The notes: generated from the sequence alone by a model not told the origin. DNA of 38,649 bases from Caldisericota bacterium (GCA_003648245.1 QMOO01000001.1:1-38649); one strand, 5' to 3'; shown: positions 8,802-18,071, numbered from the stretch's first letter. Numbers and translations: made by a program.

Positions 8802-10191
8802 AGAGTATCTTACCACAAGTGAAATAGCAGGACCTCTAATGGTGGTTCAGGACATTAGTGGAGTAAAGTATGGGGAACTTGTAGAAATAACACTTCCTTC
8901 CGGTGAAGAAAGAAGAGGAAAAGTTCTTGTTGCTGAAGAAAACAGAGCACTTTTGCAGCTATTTGAACCATCCTATGGACTTAACCCAAAAGAATGTAGA
9001 GTTAAGTTCACTGGAAGAGGACTTGAAGTTCCTGTATCAAAAGATATTCTTGGGAGAATATTTAATGGATTCGGTGAACCTATAGATGGAGGACCTGACA
9101 TTATTCCAGAGGACATGAGAGATATAAATGGAAATCCTATAAATCCATATGCAAGAGACTATCCAAACGAGTTTATTCAAACAGGTGTGTCAGCCATTGA
9201 TGGTCTTAACACTCTGGTAAGAGGACAAAAACTGCCGATATTTTCTGGAGCAGGGCTTCCACATCCTCATCTTGCTGCTCAAATTGCAAGGCAGTCTAAA
9301 GTACTTAAGACAGGAGAAAAATTTGCAGTGGTTTTTGCTGCTATGGGTATCACCTTTGAAGAGGCAAATTTCTTCATAACTGATTTAAAGAGAACAGGTG
9401 CAATAACAAAGGCAGTGCTCTTTATAAATCTTGCAAATAACCCGGTAATTGAGAGAATATCTCTTCCAAGAACAGCTCTTACAGTGGCAGAGTATCTTGC
9501 CTTTGACCTTGATATGCACGTACTTGTAATACTTTCAGATATGACAAACTACTGTGAGGCATTAAGAGAAATTTCTGCTGCAAGAAAGGAAGTTCCCGGA
9601 AGAAGAGGATATCCCGGATATATGTATACAGATCTTGCAACGATATACGAGAGAGCTGGAAGAATAAAAGGAAAGAAAGGATCTATAACTCAAATCCCTG
9701 TTGTAACAATGCCTGAAGATGATAAAACCCACCCGATACCTGATCTTACCGGATACATAACAGAGGGACAGATATTTCTTTCACGAGATCTTCATAAAAG
9801 AGGAATATATCCCCCAATTGACGTAAGACCGTCGCTTTCAAGACTTAAAGATAAAGGTATTGGAAAAGATAAAACAAGGGAAGACCATTCAGATCTTATG
9901 AATCAGTTATATGCAGCCTATGCGAGAGGAAAAGATGCCGAAGAACTTGCTACAATTCTTGGTGAGACTGCATTAACACCTGTTGATAGAATATTTGTAA
10001 AGTTTGCAAATAGATTTGAGAAAGAATTTATAAATCAGGGTGAGTATGAGAACAGAACTATTGAAGAAACACTGGATATAGGATGGAAGCTTCTATCCAT
10101 GATCCCAATTCCTGAACTTAAGAGAGTAAGAGAAGAATACATAGAAAAGTATCTAAAGAGGTTTGTAGATGAAGATAAAAGCAAATCCTAA
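8794..10191 (+). CDS. ntpB: V-type ATPase regulatory subunit B
   Basis: A 465-residue non-catalytic nucleotide-binding subunit alternating with A in the head. It has the barrel start [22 protein letters not shown], the [20 protein letters not shown] block, and [20 protein letters not shown] in place of a normal P-loop, which is the mark of subunit B. The downstream [30 protein letters not shown] signature is also present. ATG 8794 is chosen over an upstream TTG because AGGAGG lies at 8782-8787, six bases before the ATG. It overlaps A by 8 bases and D by 23 bases. Confidence 0.97.
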   Translation: MAKEYLTTSEIAGPLMVVQDISGVKYGELVEITLPSGEERRGKVLVAEENRALLQLFEPSYGLNPKECRVKFTGRGLEVPVSKDILGRIFNGFGEPIDGGPDIIPEDMRDINGNPINPYARDYPNEFIQTGVSAIDGLNTLVRGQKLPIFSGAGLPHPHLAAQIARQSKVLKTGEKFAVVFAAMGITFEEANFFITDLKRTGAITKAVLFINLANNPVIERISLPRTALTVAEYLAFDLDMHVLVILSDMTNYCEALREISAARKEVPGRRGYPGYMYTDLATIYERAGRIKGKKGSITQIPVVTMPEDDKTHPIPDLTGYITEGQIFLSRDLHKRGIYPPIDVRPSLSRLKDKGIGKDKTREDHSDLMNQLYAAYARGKDAEELATILGETALTPVDRIFVKFANRFEKEFINQGEYENRTIEETLDIGWKLLSMIPIPELKRVREEYIEKYLKRFVDEDKSKS

Positions 10192-10795
10192 TAGAATGGT
10201 TCTCCTCCGCCTAAAGCGGAGGCTTAATATTGCAAGAAGAGGTCACAAACTCCTGAAAGATAAGCTGGAAGGGATGATGAAAGATTTTATAAAAACTGCT
10301 AAAGAGTTTAGAGAAGATACAGAAATTGTTGATAGAGAGTATTTAAGGATTGAAAGTCTTTTTGCTCTTGCAGAAAGTGAAATGGGGAAAGAAACGATAA
10401 AGCTTTTATCCAAAAAAAGAGCAGATATAAGGTTAAAGCACGAGAAGAAAAATATAATGGGAGTAGTTGTTCCAGAATTCAAACTTGATATAAGAGGAAA
10501 AGTCTTTGACTATCCAGTTAACATAACTACACCTGAATATGATTTTGGGATTCAAGGTTTTATAAGCTTCTTACCAAAACTTATCTCTCTTGCAGAAAAG
10601 ATTAAAGCACTTGAGGAGCTATCAAGAGATATAGAAAAGACAAGAAGGAGAGTTAATGCCCTTGAATACATAATGATACCGTCTCTTGAAGAGACTATAA
10701 AGTATATAACAAATAAACTTGATGAGCTGGAAAGAGAATCTCACGCAAGGATTTCAAGAATTAAGGAGATAATAAGAGGGGAGGAAAAAAGGTAA
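10169..10795 (+). CDS. ntpD: V-type ATPase subunit D (rotor shaft)
   Basis: A 208-residue antiparallel coiled-coil shaft subunit, the counterpart of F-type gamma. The N-terminal [29 protein letters not shown] matches the family opening NPTRMELLxLKxRLxxAxRGHxLLKxK, and the C-terminal half contains [21 protein letters not shown], the second conserved helix. The start overlaps subunit B by 23 bases. It is the last gene before a strong terminator hairpin, and no gene equivalent to Enterococcus ntpH or ntpJ follows. Confidence 0.96.
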   Translation: MKIKANPNRMVLLRLKRRLNIARRGHKLLKDKLEGMMKDFIKTAKEFREDTEIVDREYLRIESLFALAESEMGKETIKLLSKKRADIRLKHEKKNIMGVVVPEFKLDIRGKVFDYPVNITTPEYDFGIQGFISFLPKLISLAEKIKALEELSRDIEKTRRRVNALEYIMIPSLEETIKYITNKLDELERESHARISRIKEIIRGEEKR

Positions 10796-10800
10796 AAATA

Positions 10801-10828
10801 AAAAGGGAGGGCATTTGCCCTCCCTTTT
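10801..10828. terminator. Bidirectional rho-independent terminator
   Basis: AAAAGGGAGGGC (10801-10812) and GCCCTCCCTTTT (10817-10828) form a perfect 12-bp stem with an ATTT loop. It lies 5 bases after the subunit D stop and 19 bases before the stop of the convergent amidohydrolase. The flanks give T runs on either strand, so it should end both operons. Confidence 0.92.
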
Positions 10829-10847
10829 AAATTCAGTCTTTAAAAAT

Positions 10848-12059
10848 CTAACCTCTGAATTTTTCTTTATCTACAAGCTTTCCATGACTTATGATGTATT
10901 CTGGTTCATCATGGTTTCTTAAGGCTTCAAGAACATTCTCCTCTTTTAGAACAACGAGATGTGCGTCATTTCCTTCTTTTAAACCAAAGTTTTTAATCCC
11001 CATAGCTTCCGCAGCGTCAACTGTTATCATATCATAGAGTTTTTCCATATCTTCACTGGTTGTCATCCAGAGTATATGAGATGAAAGGAACGCTACTTCC
11101 AGCATGTTATTTCTACCGTAAGGATAGTAAGCATCTGATATATCATCCTGACCAAGAGCTACAAGAGCACCCTCTTCTATCATTTCTTTAACTCTTGCAT
11201 GAAGAGGTCCTGTGTGGGGATCGCTTATAACACCCATCTTTGCCTTCTTTAGAATGGCAACGAGTTTCATAAAGTATGGTTTTGGATATAAAGCCATTGC
11301 TCTTGCATGATGAGCAAGAACCCTTCCTTCCCACCCCTCTTTTATTGCTTTTAAGGCTAACATTTCCAGTGTTCTTAATCCAGGATCACCGGCATCATCT
11401 ACAAGCATAGATACAGGTTTATCAAATTCTTTAGCGATTTCAAACATTTTGTCAATATGTTCCTGTTCATCTTCCTCAGTGAATTCAATCCATGGAATTC
11501 CACCAACTACATCTGCACCCAATTTCATTGCTTCTCTCACAAGCTCATAGGCTCCAGGTTCCCTTACCACTCCATCCTGTGGAAAGGCTACCACTTCCAC
11601 ATCAACAATTCCTTTAAACTCGTCTCTTGCTTTAATAAGTGCTTTTATTCCCTCAAGTTTTGCTTTATTATCTACATCAGCAAATGCTCTTATATGAGTA
11701 ACACCATTTAATGCTGCCATCCTAAGAGCCTTTCTTACATTTGGAAGTATCCACTTTTCGTCATACTTTTCCTTTATCTTGGCTGCAAGTTCTATGGCTG
11801 TCATGGCTTTGCCCATATCTTCTCCATGATAATCCTTTAGAGCCTCTTCTGTCATCATCATCAGGGTATAAACCTTACACAGGTGAAGATGAGCATTTAC
11901 AAATGATTCAGTTACAAGTTTTCCTTTTGCATCAATTTCTGTAGAACCCTTTTCATCAATCTTTTCTCTTATGGTTTTGATTTTTCCGTCAAGAATTCCA
12001 ATGTCAACAAGACCTTTAAGTTTTCTTGTTTTCGCGTTTCTAATTACTATATCATACAT
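10848..12059 (-). CDS. Cytosine-deaminase-like amidohydrolase with altered metal site
   Basis: A 403-residue amidohydrolase-superfamily protein closest in layout to cytosine deaminase CodA and its relatives. Visible landmarks are HLHL (H57, H59), VEVVAFPQDGVV, LGADVVGGIPWIEFT, LAHHARAM (H251), and GQDDISDAYYPYGRNNMLEV (D305). Against E. coli CodA as I recall it, the third metal-binding histidine (H214) aligns with L219 and the catalytic glutamate (E217) with D222, in SMLVDDAGDPGLR. The protein may therefore bind its metal differently, use another substrate, or be inactive as a deaminase. AAGGAGG precedes the ATG. It is the last gene of the operon, after the molybdenum hydroxylase, which suggests N-heterocycle breakdown. 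The substrate is not determined. Confidence 0.82.
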   Translation of the reverse strand: MYDIVIRNAKTRKLKGLVDIGILDGKIKTIREKIDEKGSTEIDAKGKLVTESFVNAHLHLCKVYTLMMMTEEALKDYHGEDMGKAMTAIELAAKIKEKYDEKWILPNVRKALRMAALNGVTHIRAFADVDNKAKLEGIKALIKARDEFKGIVDVEVVAFPQDGVVREPGAYELVREAMKLGADVVGGIPWIEFTEEDEQEHIDKMFEIAKEFDKPVSMLVDDAGDPGLRTLEMLALKAIKEGWEGRVLAHHARAMALYPKPYFMKLVAILKKAKMGVISDPHTGPLHARVKEMIEEGALVALGQDDISDAYYPYGRNNMLEVAFLSSHILWMTTSEDMEKLYDMITVDAAEAMGIKNFGLKEGNDAHLVVLKEENVLEALRNHDEPEYIISHGKLVDKEKFRG

Positions 12060-12078
12060 AAGAACCTCCTTTTATTAT

Positions 12079-12561
12079 TTAAAATACCTTCCCTTCCTTC
12101 AAATATTTTTGAGCAAGTTTTGCTCCTTCAAGGATGGTCTCATATCCAGTACACCTACAGAGGTGATTTTTGAGAGCCTTAAGTATCTCTTCCTCAGTAG
12201 CATCTATGTTTTTGTTAAACAGGGCATAAAGCTCCAGTATAATAGCAGGACTACAGAAACCGCACTGAACTGCACCAGCGTCTATAAGAGCCTGTTGAAT
12301 TGGGTGGAGTTTTTTACCATCAGTTAATCCTTCAATGGTGATTACCTCTGCCCCTTCCAGTTTTTTGGCTGAGTATATACAACTTTTTACAGCCTCTCCA
12401 TTTACTACTACAACACATGCACCGCATGTGGCATCATCACAACCTCTTTTCGCACCTGTAAGACTAAGGTAATCTCTCAGTATATCCAGAAGTTTTTCCC
12501 ATCCTTCTATCTCCACACTTACAGGTTTTCCATTTACTGTGAAGTTAATCTTCTCTCCCAT
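12079..12561 (-). CDS. Molybdenum hydroxylase small subunit, two [2Fe-2S] clusters
   Basis: A 160-residue iron-sulfur subunit of the xanthine dehydrogenase / aldehyde oxidoreductase / CO dehydrogenase family. The N-terminal ferredoxin-like cluster uses C41, C46, C49 and C61. The helical domain cluster uses C100, C103, C135 and C137 (CGFCSPA and CRCTGY). Q99, just before C100, is the usual pterin-cofactor contact. It passes electrons from the molybdenum centre in the large subunit. The gene follows the large subunit by 14 bases with its own AGGAGG. In most relatives electrons then go to an FAD subunit, which is not encoded here. Confidence 0.95.
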   Translation of the reverse strand: MGEKINFTVNGKPVSVEIEGWEKLLDILRDYLSLTGAKRGCDDATCGACVVVVNGEAVKSCIYSAKKLEGAEVITIEGLTDGKKLHPIQQALIDAGAVQCGFCSPAIILELYALFNKNIDATEEEILKALKNHLCRCTGYETILEGAKLAQKYLKEGKVF

Positions 12562-12575
12562 TTGTATTCCTCCTA

Positions 12576-14918
12576 TTAAGAAACTTCTGTTTTTTGTTTC
12601 TTTTTCTCTTCAATGGCCTTTTTGATTAAGTCTGGCGTGATCGGAATACGATAAAAGTCTACTCCTATAGCATCGTATATTGCATTGAGTATTGCTGGGG
12701 CAACTCCTATAACAGGGTGCTCTCCTATTCCTCTTGCTCCGAAAGGTCCTATTTCATCTGGTGTTTCAACAAATTCAACAGTTTGTTTCTTTGGTGTATC
12801 TTCTATTGTAGGGAATCTATAAGTTTTGAAATGAGGATTTATAATTCTTCCATCTTTATCAAATTTCAGCTCTTCATAGAGTGTTGCACCAATTCCCATC
12901 ATAACGCCACCAACCACCTGACCTCTTATCTGAACAGGATTTATCACCTGACCTACATCAAAAGCAGATGCAAAATGGTCTACAATTATCTCTCCAGTTT
13001 TTTTATCAATTCTTATCTCACATCCCTGAGCACCAAAGGTATAATCAACACCCATATTTCCCTGACCTGTCTCAGGATCCGGAAGTGAGTAACGTGGGAG
13101 TCTTGCATCAGCTGTTGCTTGAAGAACCTCTCCCACTGTTATTCCATCATCATGCATGTATCCTCTGACTATTTCAGGTACAGAGATCCTTACGCTTGGA
13201 TCTGATTTTAAAAATACATACTCACCATCATAATCAAGCATATCTATGTCACATCTTAGAGCATATGCTGCATTTTGTTTTAACTTCTGAATGAGTCTTT
13301 CTGCTGCTCTAACTATGGCCCTTCCTCCCTGTACAGTAAACATGGAACCAATGGTTTGCCATTCCCATGGAGAAAACTGGGTGTCTATTTCTGTGTATAC
13401 TCTCACCTTTTCTGGTGGAATTTTTAAAGCTTCTGCTGTTACTTGTTTAACTACTGTTCTTAAACCCTGTCCTACCTCGGCACCACCCATGTTAATTGAG
13501 ACACTACCATCTATGTTGAATTTGATATAGCAACCTTTGGAGGAATTTGGTGCTCCTTTAGGTCCTTTAACTATAGCTGCAAATCCCCTTCCATAAAAGT
13601 ATCTTTCATCTTCCTTTGGTTTTGGTTTGGAAAATATAGCCTTTTTTACAACATCTGTACACTTCTTAACATCTCCGTGCATCTTCCACATTTTTTCTCC
13701 AAGTGCATTCTCTTTTCCTTCACCAAGATAGTTCTTTTCTCTCAGCTCAAACTCATCCATATTAAGTTTTCTTGCCAGAATGCTCATGAGCCTTTCAAGT
13801 GCAAAGTGGGAATATTGATAACCATAAGCTCTATAGGCGCCTACAGGTGGTGTGTTTGTGTAAACTGAGTATGCTTCAAGATAACAGTTTGGAACCTCAT
13901 AAGGTCCTGTTGAAGAATGAGCAGCGCCCTGCGCAATATTTACTCCTGTATCAGCATAAGCACCAGTGGAGTGATATACTGTAGCCTTCATTGCTACAAG
14001 CTTACCATCTTTCTTTGCTCCTATTTTCATTCTGATTCTCATACCATGTGCAATAACAGTGCTTGTAAAGTCTTCCTTACGAGATGCAACCCACTTTACA
14101 GGTCTTCCTGGTACAAAACTTGCTATATAGGCTACTGTCTGTTCAATAATTACATCAGATTTATAGCCAAAACATCCTCCAATTTCCGGAATGTGGACTC
14201 TCACATCAGAAACAGGCACTCCATAGGTTCTTGCAATATCCTCTCTTATTATGAAAGGACAGATAGACGAAGACCAGATTTCAATGGTCCCATCCTCTTT
14301 AAACCATGCAATCGTACCATGTGGCTCTATTGCCGCTGAGGAACCAAAGGGATAAATAAATTCTCCTTCTACAACCACATCTGCTTCTTTAAATCCTTTC
14401 TCTACATCCCCTTTCTTAAGCTCATAATGCATAGCTACATTAGTTTTTGGTATTGGTTTGTAGGCTGGTAGGTGCCAGTATTCTCCATTTTTTTCGTGAA
14501 TAAGAACTGCATCCTCTTTCATAGCTTCTAGTGCATCTGTGTAAACTGGAAGTTTCTCATACTCAACCTTTATCTTCTTTACAGCCTGTTTAGCATAATA
14601 GGGATTTTCTGCAATAACTGCAGCTACTGGTTCTCCAATATATCTTACTTTATCCACTGCCATTGGGTAACGATCTCTTATGCAATCTCCATAAACAACT
14701 TTACACCCCTGCCCTGTAACTACCTTAACAACACCTGGAGATTTCTCTGCTTCAGATGTATCAATGGAGAGAATCTTTGCGTGAGCATACGGTGGAGTTA
14801 GTATAGCAGCATAAAGCATTTCAGGTAGTTTAATATCATCAAGAAAAACCGCCTTACCTGTTACTTTTGATACTGCATCTGGTCTCTGAACATTTTTTCC
14901 TAAGTACTTAAATTCCAA
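12576..14918 (-). CDS. Xanthine dehydrogenase family molybdopterin-binding large subunit
   Basis: A 780-residue catalytic subunit that would hydroxylate a heterocycle or aldehyde at a molybdenum-cytosine-dinucleotide or similar centre. Seen in order are the N-terminal a/b hammerhead (KVTGKAVFLDDIKLP), GGCFGYK, VGAYRAYGYQYSHFALER, GGAEVGQGLRTVVKQ, and GARGIGEHP with the catalytic glutamate E733. The AYRCSFR active-site loop of true CO dehydrogenase is absent, so CO is not the substrate. Xanthine, nicotinate-like or purine substrates are possible. The start is TTG at 14918-14916, supported by AAAGGAGGTGAT eight bases upstream. The gene begins 14 bases after the phosphofructokinase stop. Confidence 0.93.
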   Translation of the reverse strand: MEFKYLGKNVQRPDAVSKVTGKAVFLDDIKLPEMLYAAILTPPYAHAKILSIDTSEAEKSPGVVKVVTGQGCKVVYGDCIRDRYPMAVDKVRYIGEPVAAVIAENPYYAKQAVKKIKVEYEKLPVYTDALEAMKEDAVLIHEKNGEYWHLPAYKPIPKTNVAMHYELKKGDVEKGFKEADVVVEGEFIYPFGSSAAIEPHGTIAWFKEDGTIEIWSSSICPFIIREDIARTYGVPVSDVRVHIPEIGGCFGYKSDVIIEQTVAYIASFVPGRPVKWVASRKEDFTSTVIAHGMRIRMKIGAKKDGKLVAMKATVYHSTGAYADTGVNIAQGAAHSSTGPYEVPNCYLEAYSVYTNTPPVGAYRAYGYQYSHFALERLMSILARKLNMDEFELREKNYLGEGKENALGEKMWKMHGDVKKCTDVVKKAIFSKPKPKEDERYFYGRGFAAIVKGPKGAPNSSKGCYIKFNIDGSVSINMGGAEVGQGLRTVVKQVTAEALKIPPEKVRVYTEIDTQFSPWEWQTIGSMFTVQGGRAIVRAAERLIQKLKQNAAYALRCDIDMLDYDGEYVFLKSDPSVRISVPEIVRGYMHDDGITVGEVLQATADARLPRYSLPDPETGQGNMGVDYTFGAQGCEIRIDKKTGEIIVDHFASAFDVGQVINPVQIRGQVVGGVMMGIGATLYEELKFDKDGRIINPHFKTYRFPTIEDTPKKQTVEFVETPDEIGPFGARGIGEHPVIGVAPAILNAIYDAIGVDFYRIPITPDLIKKAIEEKKKQKTEVS

Positions 14919-14934
14919 CTAAATCACCTCCTTT
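14919..14934 (-). promoter_or_regulatory. Ribosome-binding site fixing a TTG start
   Basis: On the minus strand AAAGGAGGTGAT is an extended match to the 16S 3' end. It lies eight bases before the TTG start of the hydroxylase large subunit, and no closer in-frame ATG exists. The strong site probably compensates for the weak start codon. Confidence 0.75.
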
Positions 14935-15898
14935 AAGAGGATAGAATCTCTATTATTTCTTCAAATTCAAAATCTATCCTCTTTTCTTTCTCTACAACGC
15001 TTAAATCTTTTATCATAATTTCCCCCCTGTTCCATGTAATCATTTTATTTTTAGACTTGTTACTTGCTATTAATTTTACCGCATTGAAACCAAAAATGGA
15101 AGCAAGTTTTCTACTAAAGTATGTAGGTTTTCCACCTCTCTGAATATATCCAAGAACTGTCACCCTTACTTCAGAATGAGGGAGAAGCCTGGAGATTTTC
15201 TCTCCAATCGTATATGATGATCCTACCCCCTCAGCCATAACGATTATGTATGATTTTTTACCCTTCTCTATTCCTTTTTTAAGAACATTAATTACTTTTT
15301 TTAAATTAAATGGTATCTCTGGAATAAGAACTATTTCAGCACCTGATGCTATGCCAACCTCAAGGGCAATAAAGCCATGTTTTCTTCCCATAACTTCTAT
15401 TATAAAAATTCTTTCATGAGAGGTGGCTGTGTCTCTTATTTTGTCAATAGCGTCAACGGCCGTATTTACTGCTGTATCAAAACCTATGGTTTCCTCTGTG
15501 CCATACACATCATTATCGATTGATGCCGGAATACCAATTACATTGATATCACTTTCTCTAGAAATTCTTAATCCTGCGTTAAGAGAGCCTTCCCCACCAA
15601 TAATAATGAGGTTTTCTATACCTCTATTTATTAGATTTTTAATAGCCGTTTCCCTGATTTTTCTATCTTTAAATTCAGGAAACCTTTGAGATTTTAAAAT
15701 TGTACCACCCTTGTTTATTATTCCACTCATGTCTCTTGAGGTGAGTTTAATGATTTCATTCTCTATTAACCCTTTCCATCCTCGCATTATTCCAAAAACA
15801 TCAAAACCCTCAAGTATTGCTGTTCTTACAACAGCTCTTATACATGCATTCATACCAGGAGCATCTCCTCCTGGGGTTACAATTCCAATTTTAGACAT
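14933..15898 (-). CDS. pfkA: 6-phosphofructokinase
   Basis: A 321-residue phosphofructokinase that phosphorylates fructose 6-phosphate in glycolysis. It has GGDAPGMNACIRAVVR at the nucleotide site, GGEGSLNAG where the E. coli enzyme has GGDGS, ASIDNDVYGTEETIGFDTA containing the catalytic aspartate, the substrate-binding EVMGRKHGFIAL, and GYIQRGGKPTYFSRKLAS. Glycine at the position that is aspartate in PPi-dependent enzymes argues for ATP as donor, but alanine at the second diagnostic position (equivalent to G124 of E. coli) leaves room for doubt. Length is normal. The ATG overlaps the upstream unknown gene by 8 bases, so a glycolytic enzyme sits inside an operon of transport and heterocycle genes. 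Confidence 0.93.
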   Translation of the reverse strand: MSKIGIVTPGGDAPGMNACIRAVVRTAILEGFDVFGIMRGWKGLIENEIIKLTSRDMSGIINKGGTILKSQRFPEFKDRKIRETAIKNLINRGIENLIIIGGEGSLNAGLRISRESDINVIGIPASIDNDVYGTEETIGFDTAVNTAVDAIDKIRDTATSHERIFIIEVMGRKHGFIALEVGIASGAEIVLIPEIPFNLKKVINVLKKGIEKGKKSYIIVMAEGVGSSYTIGEKISRLLPHSEVRVTVLGYIQRGGKPTYFSRKLASIFGFNAVKLIASNKSKNKMITWNRGEIMIKDLSVVEKEKRIDFEFEEIIEILSS

Positions 15899-16532
15899 GA
15901 ATTACAATATTCTTGAAGTTCTCTACAAGCTTTTTAACTTCCCTTGGAGTTTCGTCTGGATCTGGTTTAATAAGTGCAAAAAGAATATTTGTACTTTTAA
16001 CAAGACCAATGTGTCTCAATCCAGAAGGGTTGAAGGTCTTTTTGGCAAGTTCCATCAGTTTATCAAGATCTTTCAGATTTTTGTACATAGTTAGAAACCT
16101 GCTCTCACCCAATACAACTTCTCCTTTTTCAAGCTCTTTTGCTTCATCTATGTCTGGTCCAAGGAAATAGTAATATTTTTTAATTATATGAACATCTGTG
16201 TTTATCCGCACCTTTGATCTTAAGACTATATAAAGCCTATCGTGTTTTCTTGTCAGGAGTGATATTGGAAAATATAGAAGACTTTGGCGTGGTAGTAGTG
16301 TGAGGGTTAACTCTAATTTTTTAATAGCACTATCATTTAATTCGTAGTGAGCTCTGAAGCCAGCGTATCCTCCAATCCAGACATACGTTTTGTCTTTAAT
16401 TCTCAAATTCTTTTCAAAACCCTGAACATATTTTTTCATTAAGAGAAGGTTGATTTTTCTGCCTTGAAAAAATTGGAGGGTTATTACCCCTCCGATTACA
16501 ACAAGGATAATTATAATTTGAGACTGAGTCAT
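15891..16532 (-). CDS. Membrane-anchored protein of unknown function (213 aa)
   Basis: I do not recognise this family. Residues about 5-24 (QIIIILVVIGGVITLQFF) are one membrane helix with a short N-terminal tail. The remaining 185 or so residues look like a cytosolic alpha/beta domain with strands such as RLYIVLRSKVRI and ILFALIKPDPDETP. There are no cysteines and no metal-binding or nucleotide motif that I can see. It overlaps the MIP18-like gene by 4 bases and pfkA by 8 bases, so it is surely translated with them. The topology would tether a domain beside the membrane, possibly next to the CstA transporter or the ArsA-like ATPase of the same operon; that role is inference. Confidence 0.75.
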   Translation of the reverse strand: MTQSQIIIILVVIGGVITLQFFQGRKINLLLMKKYVQGFEKNLRIKDKTYVWIGGYAGFRAHYELNDSAIKKLELTLTLLPRQSLLYFPISLLTRKHDRLYIVLRSKVRINTDVHIIKKYYYFLGPDIDEAKELEKGEVVLGESRFLTMYKNLKDLDKLMELAKKTFNPSGLRHIGLVKSTNILFALIKPDPDETPREVKKLVENFKNIVIHV

Positions 16533-16831
16533 AAAGTTTTCTCCTCTCTTTTTCCACCCACAACAAGAACCTCTGTAAAACCTGCTTTATTTAAGGATTC
16601 CACTATCTTTTTTGCCAGGGTGTTTGTTATATAGGATGCAAGAAATAGGTTGAAGGGTCGATATGCCATGGGATAAAGGTCTTTCATATGAATTATTATT
16701 CGAGTGAAATCAATCTCTATCTCATCAATAAACTCACCTGTTATTAAATCAAGTCCCGTTGTGGGTTCTTCAATTGTAGATAAAACCAATTTTATCTTTC
16801 TTATAGTTTCCCTATCTCCTTTATACCTCAT
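16529..16831 (-). CDS. Small MIP18/DUF59-like protein
   Basis: A 100-residue protein with the outline of the MIP18 (DUF59, SufT/PaaD-type) fold. IRKIKLVLSTIEEPTTGLDL and GEFIDEIEIDFTRIIIHMKD resemble the family's opening helix, the DPExGxDIVxLGLIYxIEI turn and the following strands. The later helix AKKIVESLNKAGFTEVLVV also fits. The cysteine normally found after the strand (the CP motif) is absent. Family members act in iron-sulfur cluster assembly or delivery, often with a P-loop ATPase. Here an ArsA-type ATPase gene overlaps it by 4 bases upstream. The assignment is from remembered family pattern and is moderate. Confidence 0.62.
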   Translation of the reverse strand: MRYKGDRETIRKIKLVLSTIEEPTTGLDLITGEFIDEIEIDFTRIIIHMKDLYPMAYRPFNLFLASYITNTLAKKIVESLNKAGFTEVLVVGGKREEKTL

Positions 16832-17781
16832 ATAAGATAATTATTATACAGCTCTTTCAATTCTTCAATACCACGTGGTGAATGCTCAAGGAGGGGAATT
16901 TCCTTTATTTGTATTCCTCTAAATTCTTCTCTCATCTTTTTTAAGACCTCTTCCTGCTCTTTTATCTTGCCTTTTATACCCTCAGGAGGCTTTTTACACT
17001 GAATTACTTTATTTAAAAATATAGTTCTTAGTTTTATCTTGAATTCTGAAAGGGACTCGGATATTCTTTTTGTTTCAAAAAGAGCAAGTTCCTCTGGCAT
17101 TGTTACTACATTAACTGTTGTATTATCTGATGAAAAGAAGTTTCTCAGTTCTTCCATTTCAGCTCTATACCGAACCAATTCCTGCATTACATCATCTTCC
17201 TTTTCATCAGAAGTAAGTACTACCGTTTCTCCTTCTATTTTAGCTTCAAATCTCCCCTTCACATTTTCTACCATCTTTCTTCTATCAAGAATTCTTTTTC
17301 TCATTTTTATAAGTCTATCTGTCCATAAAAGGGAGAGTTTTGGCATTGCAAAAACTCTTATTGTAATTCCTGTAGGGGGTGTATCAAACACTATTGTATC
17401 GAATTCTTTCAGTTTTATAAACCTCTTTATAGCTTCAAGAACTGCATACTCTTCAATACCGGGAGAATGTCTCAAAATATCAAAGTATCTATCAAGGTTG
17501 AAGGTAGTAAGGTATCTATAAGTGTTTTTCATCTTATATGCAAGCTCATTCAGGTATTCTTTTATCATTTTCTCTATATCCACTTCCACAGCTGAGAGAT
17601 TATCGCTGATCTTTTTTATCTTGTTGGAGAGCGTAGAGTTAAAAGCATCTCCAAGATTATGAGCTGGATCTAAAGATACGACGAGTACATTTCCATTATC
17701 TAAGGAAGTGCCTACACCAAAGGAAGCTGCAATAGTTGTCTTCCCGACTCCCCCTTTTCCAAGGAAAAAGTATGTTTTCAT
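16828..17781 (-). CDS. ArsA/Get3-like P-loop ATPase
   Basis: A 317-residue single-domain ATPase of the ArsA/Get3 branch of SIMIBI GTPase-like proteins. It has the deviant Walker A GKGGVGKTT (signature K9, catalytic-loop K14), LDPAHNLGDAF corresponding to switch I, DTPPTG at switch II, and a late ALFETKRISESL motif like the ArsA/Get3 helix. The arsenite-binding cysteines of ArsA and the zinc CxxC of Get3 are missing; only one cysteine is seen in the C-terminal part. It probably works as a dimer chaperone or insertion factor for a membrane or metalloprotein client. The partner is not known; the operon offers CstA, a 92-residue unknown, a MIP18-like protein and the iron-sulfur hydroxylase. Confidence 0.86.
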   Translation of the reverse strand: MKTYFFLGKGGVGKTTIAASFGVGTSLDNGNVLVVSLDPAHNLGDAFNSTLSNKIKKISDNLSAVEVDIEKMIKEYLNELAYKMKNTYRYLTTFNLDRYFDILRHSPGIEEYAVLEAIKRFIKLKEFDTIVFDTPPTGITIRVFAMPKLSLLWTDRLIKMRKRILDRRKMVENVKGRFEAKIEGETVVLTSDEKEDDVMQELVRYRAEMEELRNFFSSDNTTVNVVTMPEELALFETKRISESLSEFKIKLRTIFLNKVIQCKKPPEGIKGKIKEQEEVLKKMREEFRGIQIKEIPLLEHSPRGIEELKELYNNYLI

Positions 17782-17790
17782 TGTTTACTC

Positions 17791-18069
17791 CTAATCAATG
17801 TCAAATGTTCCTGCAGTTTCTGCAAAGACATCGTCAAGATTTTTACTTCTTAGCATCATTACATATATTTCCCTCTGCATATATGGAAGAAGCCTTAAGA
17901 CAAGACCAGTTGGAGGAGATGGGATTCCAGATAAAAAACCCATTGTTAAAAGTGCAAAAACATTTTCTGTTTCCTCCAACTCTTTCTCAATGAGAGAGAC
18001 TGAAGCTTCTTTTAAACCTTCATCAATACCACCAAAGAATTTTCTAAGGAGATCGGAGAGCTTCTTCAT
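17791..18069 (-). CDS. Unknown 92-aa protein between cstA and the ArsA-like ATPase
   Basis: I do not recognise this family. The 92 residues have a charged N-terminal helix (MKKLSDLLRKFFGGIDEGLKEA), a hydrophobic centre with the turn GIPSPPTG, an amphipathic helix (LVLRLLPYMQREIYVMMLR) and an acidic tail. No clear membrane-spanning helix, cysteine or metal motif is present. It starts 2 bases after the cstA stop and ends 9 bases before the ATPase gene, each step with a ribosome-binding site, so it belongs to that unit. It could be a client, adaptor or small subunit for either neighbour. The gene is real by coding context. Confidence 0.75.
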   Translation of the reverse strand: MKKLSDLLRKFFGGIDEGLKEASVSLIEKELEETENVFALLTMGFLSGIPSPPTGLVLRLLPYMQREIYVMMLRSKNLDDVFAETAGTFDID

Positions 18070-18071
18070 TT

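Noticed and set aside
13917..14339. 140-codon plus-strand frame inside the molybdenum hydroxylase gene
   Set aside because: It lies opposite a clear conserved gene, has a Cys/Ser/Tyr-rich composition typical of antisense frames and has no recognisable domain.
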